A DNA stretch of 64,000 nt from Desulfosarcina ovata subsp. ovata. GTDB lineage: Bacteria > Desulfobacterota > Desulfobacteria > Desulfobacterales > Desulfosarcinaceae. Below are positions 24,232-34,342 of the stretch, piece by piece. The stretch is taken from contig NZ_AP021879.1 of assembly GCF_009689005.1 (NCBI RefSeq), positions 6,481,724-6,545,723 of the forward strand, in the 5' to 3' direction. Position numbers and translations under genes: made by a program. A model generated the notes under the pieces. It was not told where the DNA came from. It did no database searches and saw only the letters and a program-made list of their open reading frames with translations. Position 1 is the first letter of the stretch, and every line of letters begins with the position of its first letter.

Positions 24232-25806
24232 TCAGACCTGGAAACTCTCCTTTTTCCCGGCATACTGCTCGCGCAGTCTGGGCTTTTCAATTTTGCCGGT
24301 GGGGTTCCTGGGCACATCCGCGAAAATGATTTTCCTGGGGCGCTTGTAGCGCGCCAGGCCACTGCAAAAATCGTCCACCTCCTCCTTGGTCAATACGGCG
24401 CCATTTTTAACCTTGATGATGGCTGTGGCGATCTCGCCCAGTCGCAGGCTCGGCAAGCCGATGACCGCAACATCCTGAATGCGCGGATGCCCCATGAGAA
24501 ACGCTTCGATTTCCACCGGATAGATGTTCTCCCCGCCAGTGATGATAACGTCCTTTTTCCGATCCACCAGCCAGATGAAGCCATCCTCGTCCTGCCGGGC
24601 CACATCGCCGGTAAGCAGCCACCCGTCGACAATCGTGGCGGCGGTGGCTTCGGGGTTTTGATAATACTCTTTCATCACACCGGGCCCCTTCAGAATCAGC
24701 TCGCCCGGGTTTCCCGGCATGACCGGCTGGTGGTCGTCGTCGACAATCTGATACTCCCAGTCGAAACCGGGGACGCCGATGGCACCCACTTTGTGCATGT
24801 TTTCCAGACCCAGGTGGATACAGCCGGGCCCTGTGCATTCGGTCAGGCCGTAATTGGTATCGTACTGGTGGTTGGGAAAGATTTTTTGCCACTCCCGGAT
24901 CAGGCTCGAGGGAACCGGCTGGGCGCCAATGTGCATCAGCCGCCACTGGTCCAGCTGATAGTTCGTTAATTTCAACTCGCCGCTTTCAATGGCGAAGAGA
25001 AGATCCAGTGCCCAGGGCACCAGCAGCCAGACGATGGTGACCTGCTCCTCGGAGATCGCCTCGATGATCCAGTGGGGATCGATGCCTTTTAAGATAACCG
25101 CCCGGGCGCCCACGATAAAGTTGCCGAACCAATGCATTTTGGCTCCAGTGTGGTACAGGGGCGGCATGCACAGGAAATTGTCCGTGTGGACCTGGTTGTG
25201 GTGACGGTTTTCCACGTAGCAGGCATGCTCAAGGTTGCGATGGGTCAGCCGGGTGGCCTTTGGGGTTCCGGTGGTGCCGGAGGTGAAGTAAAGCGCCGCA
25301 TCGTCGCAAATATCGATCTTAACGCTGGGGGGCTCGGCCGGATGGGTAGCCATCAGCGTTTTCAGGGATTCGGCCCAGTCGGGACGCTTTTCTTCCGGTC
25401 CGGTGAAAATGAAGTGCTGCACGCAGGATTGGATTTGTTCGCGGATCTGGTCCACCCGGTCGATGAACTCCTCACCGAAGATAAAAACCCTGGCCTCTGC
25501 AGTGAGGCTGCAATTGGCGATCGTTTCGGCCACAAACCGGAAATTGAGGGGCACCGCCCAGGCACCGGTCCGCAAGATACCGAAATAGGCGGGCAGCCAC
25601 TCAAGGCAGTTCATCATCAGGTGAATCACGCGATCCCCTTTGCGGACCCCTCGGGCGATCAATACCTGAGCAATGGTGCTGGCCTGTTCGTCAAAGGCTT
25701 TCCAGGTGATTTCCCTGCGGCGCTCCAACGCCGGTTCCCGTTCGATGAGGGCGGTTTCCTGACCATACATTCTTGCGTTGCGGGCAAGAATCTCGGTAAT
25801 CAGCAT
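24232..25806 (-). CDS. AMP-forming acyl-CoA synthetase
   Basis: A 524-residue enzyme of the ANL superfamily that activates a carboxylic acid to its acyl-adenylate and then to the CoA thioester. Diagnostic motifs: the P-loop FTSGTTGTPKATRLTHRNL, the A5 motif YGLTECTGPG, TGDVARQDEDGFIWLVDRKKDVI and ITGGENIYPVEIE, and the C-terminal Lys in PTGKIEKPRLR. Fatty or aromatic acids are the likely substrates, but specificity is not readable. It is a single gene transcribed against dnaK and divergent from the gene at 25998. Confidence 0.9.
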   Translation of the reverse strand: MLITEILARNARMYGQETALIEREPALERRREITWKAFDEQASTIAQVLIARGVRKGDRVIHLMMNCLEWLPAYFGILRTGAWAVPLNFRFVAETIANCSLTAEARVFIFGEEFIDRVDQIREQIQSCVQHFIFTGPEEKRPDWAESLKTLMATHPAEPPSVKIDICDDAALYFTSGTTGTPKATRLTHRNLEHACYVENRHHNQVHTDNFLCMPPLYHTGAKMHWFGNFIVGARAVILKGIDPHWIIEAISEEQVTIVWLLVPWALDLLFAIESGELKLTNYQLDQWRLMHIGAQPVPSSLIREWQKIFPNHQYDTNYGLTECTGPGCIHLGLENMHKVGAIGVPGFDWEYQIVDDDHQPVMPGNPGELILKGPGVMKEYYQNPEATAATIVDGWLLTGDVARQDEDGFIWLVDRKKDVIITGGENIYPVEIEAFLMGHPRIQDVAVIGLPSLRLGEIATAIIKVKNGAVLTKEEVDDFCSGLARYKRPRKIIFADVPRNPTGKIEKPRLREQYAGKKESFQV

Positions 25807-25997
25807 AGCGCTTGTCCTTAGTTAGTGATAGCGGAGGTGATTTCGAAAGGGGCAATAACAAAATGGCCGGCAGGGGTCAAGGTGCTGAGCATGGCGATGG
25901 CCGGGTACCGCCCTATTCGGTGAAAAAAAGTTTGCCCGGGGACGATGGATTCTTTAAACTGAAAAAAATTAAACGATTCACTTTAAGGATGGTGGAC

Positions 25998-26399
25998 ATG
26001 CTTCGTTTTGACGGCACCTATACATTGGCACGCAAGGAAGATCCCGGATCGAGTCACGCCTATGCCTGCAGCTGGAATGTAAAGGTTATCGATTTTTCGT
26101 CGTCCGATCCGTCTCACCCGCATATCCGGCCCTGCGCCGTCCTGGCGGTTCGACAGGCCGGTGGGATTTTCAAGTCCAGTTGTGCCGAAAGCCTGGGAAA
26201 GCGGATCGTCAAGGACTTTGATCTCAAGGTTGACGACCTGCTTTGGGTTGAATCGTTTCCCGACGTCCCCCAACAGCTTTTTGTGGCTGTCTTCACCCCC
26301 CGCTATGGCGATGCCGGCATTCATTATACCATCACCTGGCGGCCCATTCTGGAAAACGAGCAAAACGCCGTGGCGCCCTGGTTCCAGGCGTCGGAATAG
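25998..26399 (+). CDS. hypothetical protein, 133 residues
   Basis: I do not recognise this family. From ATG 25998 (AAGGA 8 nt upstream) it encodes a soluble protein with no signal or membrane segment. It looks like a small beta-rich domain with Trp-containing strands (AYACSWNVKVIDF, DDLLWVESFP, IHYTITWRPILENEQNAVAPW). The reading frame extends upstream to 25812, but that stretch looks non-coding. It stands alone between the acyl-CoA synthetase and serA. Confidence 0.55.
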   Translation: MLRFDGTYTLARKEDPGSSHAYACSWNVKVIDFSSSDPSHPHIRPCAVLAVRQAGGIFKSSCAESLGKRIVKDFDLKVDDLLWVESFPDVPQQLFVAVFTPRYGDAGIHYTITWRPILENEQNAVAPWFQASE

Positions 26400-26570
26400 A
26401 CGATCCTTGCGTTTCCGAATCCACCCCCGCCAGATGCCGGCGGCGGCAATCCGCCCAAAATATGGGTTGAATGTTGAATCGCTTTTTTCTAAAATACGCT
26501 GCTAAACTTCGGACGTCTTTCCGGACCCGAAGGTTTTCCCGTCATTTTTTCACCGATACCATTTTCCCCG

Positions 26571-26606
26571 CCGATGGCGGAAAGTGAGGGGCCGCCGTCC
26601 CATCGG
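26571..26606 (+). other. hairpin in the 264-bp gap before serA
   Basis: CCGATGG at 26571 can pair with CCATCGG at 26600, with an inner CGG/CCG pairing. There is no T-run, so it is not a standard terminator, and no known serine or glycine riboswitch is recognised. The rest of 26400-26663 shows nothing I can name. Confidence 0.25.
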
Positions 26607-26663
26607 TCGGGGAGACACAAGCTATAAGGCGAATCATCAACCTACAAATCGAGGACGCACACG

Positions 26664-28244
26664 ATGAAGGTGCTGGTCAGTGACAATCTGGGGGAGGATG
26701 GCATCCGCATGTTTCAGGATGCATCGAATATTGATGTAGATGTGAAAACCGGTCTGGCACCGGAGGCGCTTAAGGCGATTATCGCCGACTATGATGCGTT
26801 GGTGATTCGTAGCGCCACCAAAGTGACCGAAGAATTGCTTCAGGCGGCCACCCGGCTGAAGGTTGTCGGACGGGCTGGTATTGGTCTGGACAATGTGGAT
26901 ATTCCGGCAGCCACCCAACGTGGGGTGGTGGTGATGAATACGCCCACGGGCAATGTGGTCACCACGGCGGAGCACGCCATTGCCATGATGCTGGCCCTGA
27001 CCCGCAACATCCCCACCGGTACGGCGTCCCTGCGGGACGGACGTTGGGAAAAGAAGAAACTGCAGGGTCGGGAGATTTTCAATAAGGTGCTGGGGGTGAT
27101 CGGGTTCGGAAAGATCGGCGCCATTGTGGCCGACCGGGCCCGCGGCCTGAAGATGAACGTGGTTATCCACGATCCCTTTGTCACTCCGGAACAGATCCAG
27201 AAGGCCGGTTTTACGCCTGTGGATCTGGACACGCTCTACCAGCAGGCCGATTACATTTCCGTACATGTACCCAAACTGAAAAACACCCTTGGGATGATCA
27301 ATGCGGATGCATTCGGAAAGATGAAGGACGGGGTGATGATCATCAACTGTGCCCGCGGCGGTATCGTGGCGGAAAACGATCTTTACGATGCCCTTGTCTC
27401 CGGCAAGGTGGCCGGTGCGGCCCTGGACGTTTTCGAAACCGAACCGCCAGTAGAGAGCCCGCTGGTAGCCCATGAACGGGTGATCTGTACGCCCCACTTG
27501 GGCGCCTCTACCCGGGAGGCTCAGACCAACGTGGCCGTCGCCGTCGCCCGGCAGATCATCGACTTCCTTACCGCCGGCACCGTGGCCAATGCAGTGAACA
27601 TGCCGTCGGTGACCGGAGAGGCCCTGGAAAAAATTGGTCCCTACCTGACCCTGGCCGAGCGCATGGGATGCCTGCAGGCACAACTGGTCCAGGGCCCGAT
27701 CAAAGAGGTTGTGGTCGAGTTCCATGGCGATTTCAAGGACCTTGACCTTTCACCGGTTTCCACGGCGGTGCTGAAGGGGATCCTCACCCCGGTGGTCAAG
27801 GACGACGTCAACTTCGTCAACGCTCAGGTCATGGCCCAGCAACGGGGCATCAAGGTTACCGAAACCAGCAGCGCCGAGTCGGACTACTATGTCAACCAGT
27901 TTACCGTCCGGGCCATCACCACCGAAATGACCAGCGTGGTTTCCGGTACGATTTTCGGGAAAAAGGATCCGCGGATCGTCAAGATTGACAAATTCCGTCT
28001 GGAGATGATCCCCCACGGCCATATGGCCCTGATTCAGAATATTGATAAACCCGGCTCCATCGGTGAAATCGGTACCACCCTCGGGAAACACAAGATCAAC
28101 ATTGGCCGGATGCAGGTGGGACAGGAAGAGGAGGGTGACCGCAATATTATTTTCCTGACCACGGATACGCCGATACCCGAAGCTGTGGTTGACGAAATGC
28201 GCCAGTTGGCCCTGGTCAAAACCGTTACCCCGTTGGAGTTTTAA
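26664..28244 (+). CDS. serA: D-3-phosphoglycerate dehydrogenase
   Basis: First step of serine synthesis: NAD-dependent oxidation of 3-phosphoglycerate. The 526-residue long form has the substrate and nucleotide domains (GRAGIGLDNVDIPAA, VIGFGKIGAIVADRARG, NCARGGIVAENDLYDAL, TPHLGASTREAQ) followed by an intervening domain and a C-terminal ACT domain (residues about 455-526, with HMALIQNIDKPGSIGEIGTTL) that is the usual site of serine feedback. The ATG has GAGGACGC upstream. A DUF1844-like gene follows after 58 bp and ispE after that. Confidence 0.96.
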   Translation: MKVLVSDNLGEDGIRMFQDASNIDVDVKTGLAPEALKAIIADYDALVIRSATKVTEELLQAATRLKVVGRAGIGLDNVDIPAATQRGVVVMNTPTGNVVTTAEHAIAMMLALTRNIPTGTASLRDGRWEKKKLQGREIFNKVLGVIGFGKIGAIVADRARGLKMNVVIHDPFVTPEQIQKAGFTPVDLDTLYQQADYISVHVPKLKNTLGMINADAFGKMKDGVMIINCARGGIVAENDLYDALVSGKVAGAALDVFETEPPVESPLVAHERVICTPHLGASTREAQTNVAVAVARQIIDFLTAGTVANAVNMPSVTGEALEKIGPYLTLAERMGCLQAQLVQGPIKEVVVEFHGDFKDLDLSPVSTAVLKGILTPVVKDDVNFVNAQVMAQQRGIKVTETSSAESDYYVNQFTVRAITTEMTSVVSGTIFGKKDPRIVKIDKFRLEMIPHGHMALIQNIDKPGSIGEIGTTLGKHKINIGRMQVGQEEEGDRNIIFLTTDTPIPEAVVDEMRQLALVKTVTPLEF

Positions 28245-28302
28245 ATTTTCCGGCCGGCGACCCCGGTATCAGGGGCGGCACGGCAATAAGGAGCATCTAT
28301 CG

Positions 28303-28617
28303 ATGACAGACGATAAAAAGGCGCACACGGAAGACGCCGGAGGGAAACCGCAGACATCGGGATCCCCGCCGCTGCCGACCATTAATTTTGCTACTTTCAT
28401 CTTTTCGCTCAATTCATCGGCACTGGTTCAACTGGGCATGATGGAAGATCCCATGACCGGCCAGAAGACCAAGAACCTGCCGATGGCCAAGCAGACCATC
28501 GATGTCATCTCGATGCTGGAAGAGAAGACCCGCGGCAATCTGGATGGTGATGAAGCGGCAATGATCAAGAACATTCTCTATGACTTGCGGATTCTCTACG
28601 TGAAAGAGAAGGGGTAG
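28303..28617 (+). CDS. DUF1844-like small protein
   Basis: A 104-residue protein that fits the DUF1844 family: PTINFATFIFSLNSSALVQLG, then PMAKQTIDVISMLEEKTRGNL and a C-terminal helix LYDLRILYVKEKG. AAGGAG precedes the ATG. The family is common in Desulfobacterota and related phyla, with no established role known to me. It is tightly packed between serA and ispE, 25 bp before the latter. Confidence 0.8.
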   Translation: MTDDKKAHTEDAGGKPQTSGSPPLPTINFATFIFSLNSSALVQLGMMEDPMTGQKTKNLPMAKQTIDVISMLEEKTRGNLDGDEAAMIKNILYDLRILYVKEKG

Positions 28618-28642
28618 GCCGACGCGACCGCCATCGACCCCA

Positions 28643-29515
28643 GTGACCGTTACGGTTCACGCGCCAGCCAAGATCAACCTGTTTTTGCGGATTACCGGCA
28701 AGCGTTCCGACGGTTACCACGAGCTCAGTTCGGTCATGTGCCCGGTCGCCCTGTACGACACGGTGACCATCACTTTTGGCGATGATGACGGAATCCAGGT
28801 TGCCTGTGCGCATCCGGCGGTTCCCGAGGATTCCTCCAACCTGGTGGCCCGGGCTGCCGCCCTTTTTTTCGAAACGGCGTTTGCCGGATGCCCGCCGCTT
28901 GGGGGAGGGATGCGGATCCACATCGAAAAGCGCATTCCCGTTGGCGCCGGGTTGGGCGGCGGCAGCAGTGACGCCGCCGCCGTCCTGGTGGCACTCAATC
29001 GCCATTTTGGATTGCCGTTGACCCACACCACCCTCCAGGCGGTGGGTGCCCGCATCGGTGCGGATGTTCCCTTCTTTATTTTTGGTGCCCCCGCGCTGGC
29101 AACGGGAATCGGTGAGCAGCTGGCTGCTTTTCCCTACCTGGCCCCCTGGACGGCCCTGCTGGTCTATCCCGGGGTGGCCATCTCCACGGCCTGGGTATAC
29201 AAAAATCTGAATTTACGATTGACAAAAGACGAAAAAAAACTTAGTAAATTCCACTTTAACGGCCGATTTTTCAGGCTTGACGAGCATTTGGTCAATGACT
29301 TGGAGCCGGTGACTGAAAGCGCTTTTCCGGTCATAACGGAGATAAAGCGTTTGCTGCAAGCGCATGGCGCAAAGGGGGCCATGATGTCCGGCAGTGGTTC
29401 AGCGGTGTTCGGGTTGTATGCCGATCGCGATCGAGCCGAATCAGCGTACAAGGTCTTGTGTGGCAATCAGCAACGTCAAAACTGGACGCTTTACATTGCA
29501 GACCTTTTGATCTAA
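28643..29515 (+). CDS. ispE: 4-diphosphocytidyl-2-C-methyl-D-erythritol kinase
   Basis: GHMP-family kinase of the non-mevalonate isoprenoid pathway. The 290-residue protein starts at a GTG (MTVTVHAPAKINLFLRITGKR) and contains the ATP motif PVGAGLGGGSSDAAAVL and the third GHMP motif AKGAMMSGSGSAVFGLY. It is followed by tRNA-Gln and prs, the arrangement seen in many proteobacteria. Confidence 0.95.
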   Translation: MTVTVHAPAKINLFLRITGKRSDGYHELSSVMCPVALYDTVTITFGDDDGIQVACAHPAVPEDSSNLVARAAALFFETAFAGCPPLGGGMRIHIEKRIPVGAGLGGGSSDAAAVLVALNRHFGLPLTHTTLQAVGARIGADVPFFIFGAPALATGIGEQLAAFPYLAPWTALLVYPGVAISTAWVYKNLNLRLTKDEKKLSKFHFNGRFFRLDEHLVNDLEPVTESAFPVITEIKRLLQAHGAKGAMMSGSGSAVFGLYADRDRAESAYKVLCGNQQRQNWTLYIADLLI

Positions 29516-29563
29516 GGGCCGGTTGTTGCCAACCATGGTTATTGGGGCACCGGCATTTTTTAC

Positions 29564-29638
29564 TGGGGCGTCGTCAAGTGGCAAGACACAGGATTTTGGT
29601 TCCTGCATTCGGAGGTTCGAATCCTCCCGCCCCAGCCA
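29564..29638 (+). tRNA. tRNA-Gln (anticodon UUG)
   Basis: 75 nt including an encoded CCA. Acceptor TGGGGCG pairs with CGCCCCA, the anticodon loop TTTTGGT presents TTG, and the T arm is GGAGGTTCGAATCCTCC. It lies between ispE and prs. Confidence 0.96.
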
Positions 29639-29668
29639 ATATTATCAAACAGGAGTAGCGTTCAGACA

Positions 29669-30622
29669 GTGACCACGAAAAAACACAATTTCTGTATTTT
29701 TACTGGAAATTCCAATCCGGATTTGGCGGATAAGATTGGACGCTACCTGGAGATGCCGCTTTGCGGCGCCGTCGTCAAGCGTTTCAGCGACGGAGAAATC
29801 CAGATTGAGATCGAAGAAAACGTTCGTCAGAAGGACGTTTTTATTGTCCAGTCGACTTGTGAACCGGTAAACGATAATCTTGTTGAAATGCTGCTGATGG
29901 TCGATGCCCTCAAACGGGCCTCGGCGCGCCGGATTACCGCCGTCATTCCCTACTACGGTTATGCCCGCCAGGATCGGAAAGTGGCGCCCCGGGTTCCCAT
30001 CAGCGCAAAGCTGGTGGCTGACCTGTTGACTACCGCCGGTGTGACCCGCGTGATCACCATGGACCTGCATGCCGGACAGATTCAGGGCTTTTTCAACATC
30101 CCCGTTGACAACCTCTATGCGGCACCGGTGCTGCTGGAATCCATAAAAAACGAATTTGATAATGGCGATCTGGTGGTCGTTTCACCGGATGCCGGCGGTG
30201 TGGAACGGGCGCGCGCTTTCGCCAAACGGCTCAATGCCGGACTGGCCATCATCGATAAACGGCGTTCGTCACCCAACAAAGCCAAGGCCATGGCGGTGAT
30301 TGGCGATGTAACGGACAAAACGGTGATTATCCAGGACGACATGATCGATACCGCCGGAACTCTCACCGAGGCCGTGAATGCCATCATGGACAGGGGCGCC
30401 CGGGAGGTGCATGCCTGCTGTGCCCATGCGGTGCTTTCCGGTCCGGCGCTGGATCGGATCAATACGTCGCCGATTACCAGTGTCGTTTGCACGGATACCA
30501 TCCCTCTGGGTGAAAAACAGCAAGAATGTAATAAAATTAAAGTGCTTTCCATCGCCAACCTGGTGGGGGAGGCGATTATTCGAAGCTACACCGGGGATTC
30601 GGTAACATCCCTGTTTGTGTAA
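29669..30622 (+). CDS. prs: ribose-phosphate pyrophosphokinase
   Basis: Makes PRPP from ribose 5-phosphate and ATP for nucleotide, His and Trp synthesis. 317 residues with a GTG start. Motifs: [25 protein letters not shown], the divalent-cation site [11 protein letters not shown], the flexible loop [14 protein letters not shown], and the PRPP-binding loop [16 protein letters not shown]. It sits 30 bp after tRNA-Gln and just before rplY. Confidence 0.97.
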   Translation: MTTKKHNFCIFTGNSNPDLADKIGRYLEMPLCGAVVKRFSDGEIQIEIEENVRQKDVFIVQSTCEPVNDNLVEMLLMVDALKRASARRITAVIPYYGYARQDRKVAPRVPISAKLVADLLTTAGVTRVITMDLHAGQIQGFFNIPVDNLYAAPVLLESIKNEFDNGDLVVVSPDAGGVERARAFAKRLNAGLAIIDKRRSSPNKAKAMAVIGDVTDKTVIIQDDMIDTAGTLTEAVNAIMDRGAREVHACCAHAVLSGPALDRINTSPITSVVCTDTIPLGEKQQECNKIKVLSIANLVGEAIIRSYTGDSVTSLFV

Positions 30623-30647
30623 TATTTTTTCAAGGAGGAACAGATCG

Positions 30648-31283
30648 TTGGAAATCATGAATCTTAAAGCAACCCTGCGGGAAGCCGTGGGCAACGGACC
30701 CTCACGGGTGCTTCGCAGAGATGGCAAAATTCCTGCCATTTTGTATGGACCCAAAACCGATCCGATCAAACTGACCATCGAAAACCTCGAGCTCGAACCG
30801 ATATTCAAAAGTGGTGCGGTGGCTCAGAAGCTTCTGAAATTGGAAATCAGCGGGGCCGATCAAGGCCGCAACGTGATGGTCAAGGATATGCAGCGCCATC
30901 CGGTTTCCAATACGCTTTTGCATCTTGACCTCTACGAAGTGTCCATGGGCCAGAAAATCAAGGTCATGGTTCCGGTTGCCACCACGGGCAAAAGCAAGGG
31001 CGTTGAAATGGGCGGAATGCTTCAGATTATCCGCCGGGAGTTGGAAGTCCTCTGCCTGCCCGACCAGATTCCGGAAATGATCACCATTGACGTGACCGAC
31101 CTTGATGTCGGCGATTCGTTCCACGTCGAAGAGCTCCAACTGGAGGGCGATATTGAAGTGCCGGCTGAAGTCAACTTCACGATTCTGACCATCCTGGGCG
31201 CCAGCAAGCAGGAGGAAGAGGAAGGCGAAGAAGAGGGCGAAGAAGAGGGTGAAGAGACGGCTGAAGCATCGGCCGAAGAATAA
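30648..31283 (+). CDS. rplY: 50S ribosomal protein L25 (Ctc form)
   Basis: Binds 5S rRNA in the large subunit. The 211-residue protein has the L25 domain (NLKATLREAVGNGPSRVLRRDGKIPAILYG) and the C-terminal TL5/Ctc domain, ending in an unusually acidic tail of Glu/Gly repeats (EEEEGEEEGEEEGEE). I place the start at TTG 30648, because AAGGAGG is 9 nt upstream and the residues EIMNLKA match L25 N-termini; an ATG three codons later lies 18 nt from the ribosome site. pth follows after 169 bp, the classic pairing. Confidence 0.92.
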   Translation: MEIMNLKATLREAVGNGPSRVLRRDGKIPAILYGPKTDPIKLTIENLELEPIFKSGAVAQKLLKLEISGADQGRNVMVKDMQRHPVSNTLLHLDLYEVSMGQKIKVMVPVATTGKSKGVEMGGMLQIIRRELEVLCLPDQIPEMITIDVTDLDVGDSFHVEELQLEGDIEVPAEVNFTILTILGASKQEEEEGEEEGEEEGEETAEASAEE

Positions 31284-31452
31284 TTTTTCAACCCTATACG
31301 CCGGCAGCGGCCATGCTCGGAAACCATCGGCAGGTTGACGTTAACGGCTGATCAGCACCGGAAAATCAGCCTGCCGTGCAAGTACCGATCCGCCCACGGC
31401 GATTGGGGACCGATGGCCATCCCGATTCCTCCAGACGGGAACCATCACCATC

Positions 31453-32034
31453 ATGCCAGAAAAAATACAGCATCTGATCGTCGGCCTCGGAAATCCGGGA
31501 CCGGCGTATGCATCAACCCGCCACAATATTGGATTTATGGTCATTGACCGGCTGAAGGACAAGTACGGGCTGATCGCTCGCACCAGCCGGATTCAAGCGG
31601 AACTGGCCGAGGGGGCCATTGCCGGAAGGATGGTTATGGTGGCCAAACCGCAGGCTTACATGAACCGTTCCGGTGACCCGGTGGGTGATATCATTCGCAT
31701 GTATGGGCTTCAATGCGAGGATGTGGTCGTCATCCACGATGACATTGACCTTGCTTACGAAAGATTGAAAATCAAAGAGAAAGGGGGGGATGGAGGACAC
31801 AATGGATTAAGGTCCCTGGCAGACGCCCTGGGGACCGCTGCATTTGTAAGGGTGCGAATGGGCGTCGGGCGGCCTGACGCCGGCATTGGGGTGGTGGACT
31901 ACGTTCTCGGTGAGTTTGACGCCGACCAGCGATTAACGCTCGAACGATTTCTGTCACAGGCTGTCGAGGCTGCGGAAGTGATCCTTTGCCAAGGAGCAAA
32001 GGAGGCCATGAATCGGTTTAATCGGAAACCTTGA
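31453..32034 (+). CDS. pth: peptidyl-tRNA hydrolase
   Basis: Recycles peptidyl-tRNAs dropped by ribosomes. 193 residues with [21 protein letters not shown] including catalytic His24, [31 protein letters not shown] and [14 protein letters not shown]. Length and motifs are standard. Next to rplY, as usual. Confidence 0.96.
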   Translation: MPEKIQHLIVGLGNPGPAYASTRHNIGFMVIDRLKDKYGLIARTSRIQAELAEGAIAGRMVMVAKPQAYMNRSGDPVGDIIRMYGLQCEDVVVIHDDIDLAYERLKIKEKGGDGGHNGLRSLADALGTAAFVRVRMGVGRPDAGIGVVDYVLGEFDADQRLTLERFLSQAVEAAEVILCQGAKEAMNRFNRKP

Positions 32035-32062
32035 TTTAACCCAACACGGAATGGAGGAAAGA

Positions 32063-34075
32063 ATGGAAGTTGTAATGAGTAACTTACCGCTCGCTTGTAC
32101 GTTGGTCGGTGTTGCTGGTGTTCTCTTCGCGATTATCCTTGCCGGCATCGTCAAAGGTGCTCCTGCTGGAGATGAGAAGATGCAGGCCATCGCTGGTGCC
32201 ATTCAAGAAGGTGCCGTCGCTTATTTGAACCGTCAGCTGAAGAGCATGGGCATTGCCGGTATCATTATCTTTGCAGTGATTTTTGCGACCATGGGCGCCA
32301 AGACCGCCTTTGGTTTCATGATTGGTGCGGTCGCCTCTTTCATGGCCGGTTATATCGGAATGCGCGTATCCGTTCTGGCTAACGTGCGGACCGCCGAAGC
32401 GGCTAAAAAAGGCATGGCTGCCGGCCTTTCCATGGCCTTTAAAGGCGGCAGCGTGACCGGTATGATCGTCGCCGGCCTGGCTCTGACCTCCGTTGCCGGT
32501 TACTACACGGCTACTCATGATGTTATCGCCCTGGTCGCCCTCGGCTTTGGTGGCAGCCTGATTTCCATCTTTGCCCGTCTGGGCGGCGGCATCTTCACCA
32601 AGGGTGCTGACGTCGGTGCCGACTTGGTGGGTAAGGTTGAAGCGGGTATCCCCGAAGACGACCCCCGTAACCCCGCTACCATCGCTGACAACGTGGGTGA
32701 TAACGTGGGTGACTGCGCCGGTATGGCCGCAGACCTTTTCGAGACCTATGCCGTTACCGCCGTAGCCGCCATGCTGATCGGCCACCTGCTCTACCCCAAA
32801 GTCCCCATGGCCACCGAGTTTCCGCTGATCCTTGGTGCGATCTCCATCATCGCTTCCATGATCGCTGTTTTCTTTGTCCGTCTGGGCAGTGGTGGTTACA
32901 TTATGGGTGCCCTGTACAAAGGCATGTTCGGTTCCGCCATTTTGGCTGCCGTCGCCTTCTACTATGCGGCAACCAAGTACATGGGCGGCCTGGGTGACAT
33001 CACCGCCATGCAGATTTACTACTGCACGCTGATCGGCCTGGTGCTGACCGTCGTCATCGTTATCATTACTGAGTTCTACACCGGTATCTACAGCCCGGTG
33101 AAGAGCATTGCAGAGGCCTCCACCACTGGTCACGGCACCAACATCATTGCCGGCCTGGCCGTCTCCATGCAGGCCACCGCATTGCCGGTCCTGTCCATTT
33201 GTATTGCCATTCTGCTGGCTTTCAAATTCGCCGGTCTTTACGGTATCGCCATGGCCGCCATGTCCATGCTTTCCATGACCGGTATGGTCATCGCCATTGA
33301 CGCTTACGGTCCGATCACCGATAACGCCGGTGGTATCGCTGAAATGGCCGAGATGGACGAGAGTGTGCGCGCCGTCACCGATCCGCTGGATGCCGTCGGC
33401 AACACCACCAAGGCCGTCACCAAAGGGTACGCCATCGGTTCTGCCGGTCTGGCCGCGTTGGTGCTGTTCGCTGCCTATGTGATGGAATTCCAGATCCAGG
33501 GTGGTGGTAAAGAAGCCATCAAATTCGATCTTTCCGACGTTAACGTGATTATCGGTCTGTTCATCGGTGGCCTGCTGCCCTACCTGTTCGCTTCCATCGC
33601 CATGAAGGCCGTTGGTAACGCCGGTGGCGCCGTGGTCGAGGAAGTTCGTCGTCAGTTCCGCGAAATTCCGGGCATCATGGAAGGTACCGCCAAACCCGAT
33701 TATGGTGCCTGCGTTGACATCGTCACCAAGTTTGCCCTCAAAGAGATGCTGGTTCCCGCGCTGCTGCCGGTTGTGGCTCCGCTGCTGGTCGGCTTCCTGC
33801 TGGGCAAAATCGCTCTCGGCGGTCTGCTCATCGGTTCCATTGTTACCGGCGTGTTCGTGGCCCTGTCCATGACCACCGGTGGTGCGGCTTGGGACAACGC
33901 CAAGAAATACATTGAAGACGGACACCTGGGTGGCAAGGGCTCCGAAGCCCACAAAGCCGCTGTAACCGGTGACACCGTCGGCGACCCCTACAAAGATACC
34001 GCCGGCCCGGCTGTCAACCCGATGATCAAGATCCTCAACGTTGTGGCCCTGCTGATGGTTCCGTTCCTGCTGTAA
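32063..34075 (+). CDS. hppA: ion-translocating membrane pyrophosphatase
   Basis: Couples hydrolysis of pyrophosphate to ion pumping. The 670-residue protein has about 16 membrane segments and the catalytic signatures [21 protein letters not shown] (shortened), [19 protein letters not shown] and a C-terminal [14 protein letters not shown] loop. The K+-dependence position reads [10 protein letters not shown], with Lys where K+-dependent enzymes have Ala, so by known family rules this should be the K+-independent, proton-pumping type. I start at ATG 32063, which has GGAGGAAAGA directly before it; an upstream ATG at 32051 has no site. Codon use is strongly biased to C/T endings, as in highly expressed genes. 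A strong terminator follows. Confidence 0.95.
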   Translation: MEVVMSNLPLACTLVGVAGVLFAIILAGIVKGAPAGDEKMQAIAGAIQEGAVAYLNRQLKSMGIAGIIIFAVIFATMGAKTAFGFMIGAVASFMAGYIGMRVSVLANVRTAEAAKKGMAAGLSMAFKGGSVTGMIVAGLALTSVAGYYTATHDVIALVALGFGGSLISIFARLGGGIFTKGADVGADLVGKVEAGIPEDDPRNPATIADNVGDNVGDCAGMAADLFETYAVTAVAAMLIGHLLYPKVPMATEFPLILGAISIIASMIAVFFVRLGSGGYIMGALYKGMFGSAILAAVAFYYAATKYMGGLGDITAMQIYYCTLIGLVLTVVIVIITEFYTGIYSPVKSIAEASTTGHGTNIIAGLAVSMQATALPVLSICIAILLAFKFAGLYGIAMAAMSMLSMTGMVIAIDAYGPITDNAGGIAEMAEMDESVRAVTDPLDAVGNTTKAVTKGYAIGSAGLAALVLFAAYVMEFQIQGGGKEAIKFDLSDVNVIIGLFIGGLLPYLFASIAMKAVGNAGGAVVEEVRRQFREIPGIMEGTAKPDYGACVDIVTKFALKEMLVPALLPVVAPLLVGFLLGKIALGGLLIGSIVTGVFVALSMTTGGAAWDNAKKYIEDGHLGGKGSEAHKAAVTGDTVGDPYKDTAGPAVNPMIKILNVVALLMVPFLL

Positions 34076-34119
34076 TCCGGCAGGGCGGGGTTATCTCGCC
34101 GCAATTGCAGTTGTCATTC

Positions 34120-34155
34120 AAGGATTGGCGCCAAGCGGCGCCAATCCTTTTTTTA
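34120..34155 (+). terminator. intrinsic terminator after hppA
   Basis: A perfect 13-bp stem (AAGGATTGGCGCC and its complement) around AAGC, followed by a T-run. The remaining 187 bp to carD show no other feature. Confidence 0.93.
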
Positions 34156-34342
34156 TTGATTATTCCCCCCTGCAATGGTATATTCTACTATTACATATGG
34201 TTATTATTTTTGCACTCCCCTTGAAGCGAGGGGGATTCCTTTCAGAGGGAAGCAGCGGATAGGCCAAACGACCGACTTTCCGGTACTCACCGGGATAAGA
34301 ACCCCACAAACCACGGCTTAATCCCAGCTCACTGGTACATAC

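Noticed and set aside
32084-33952. 622-residue open frame opposite hppA
   Set aside because: Repeats of Gly, Asp, His, Gln and Thr mirror the biased hppA codons; not a protein-like sequence.
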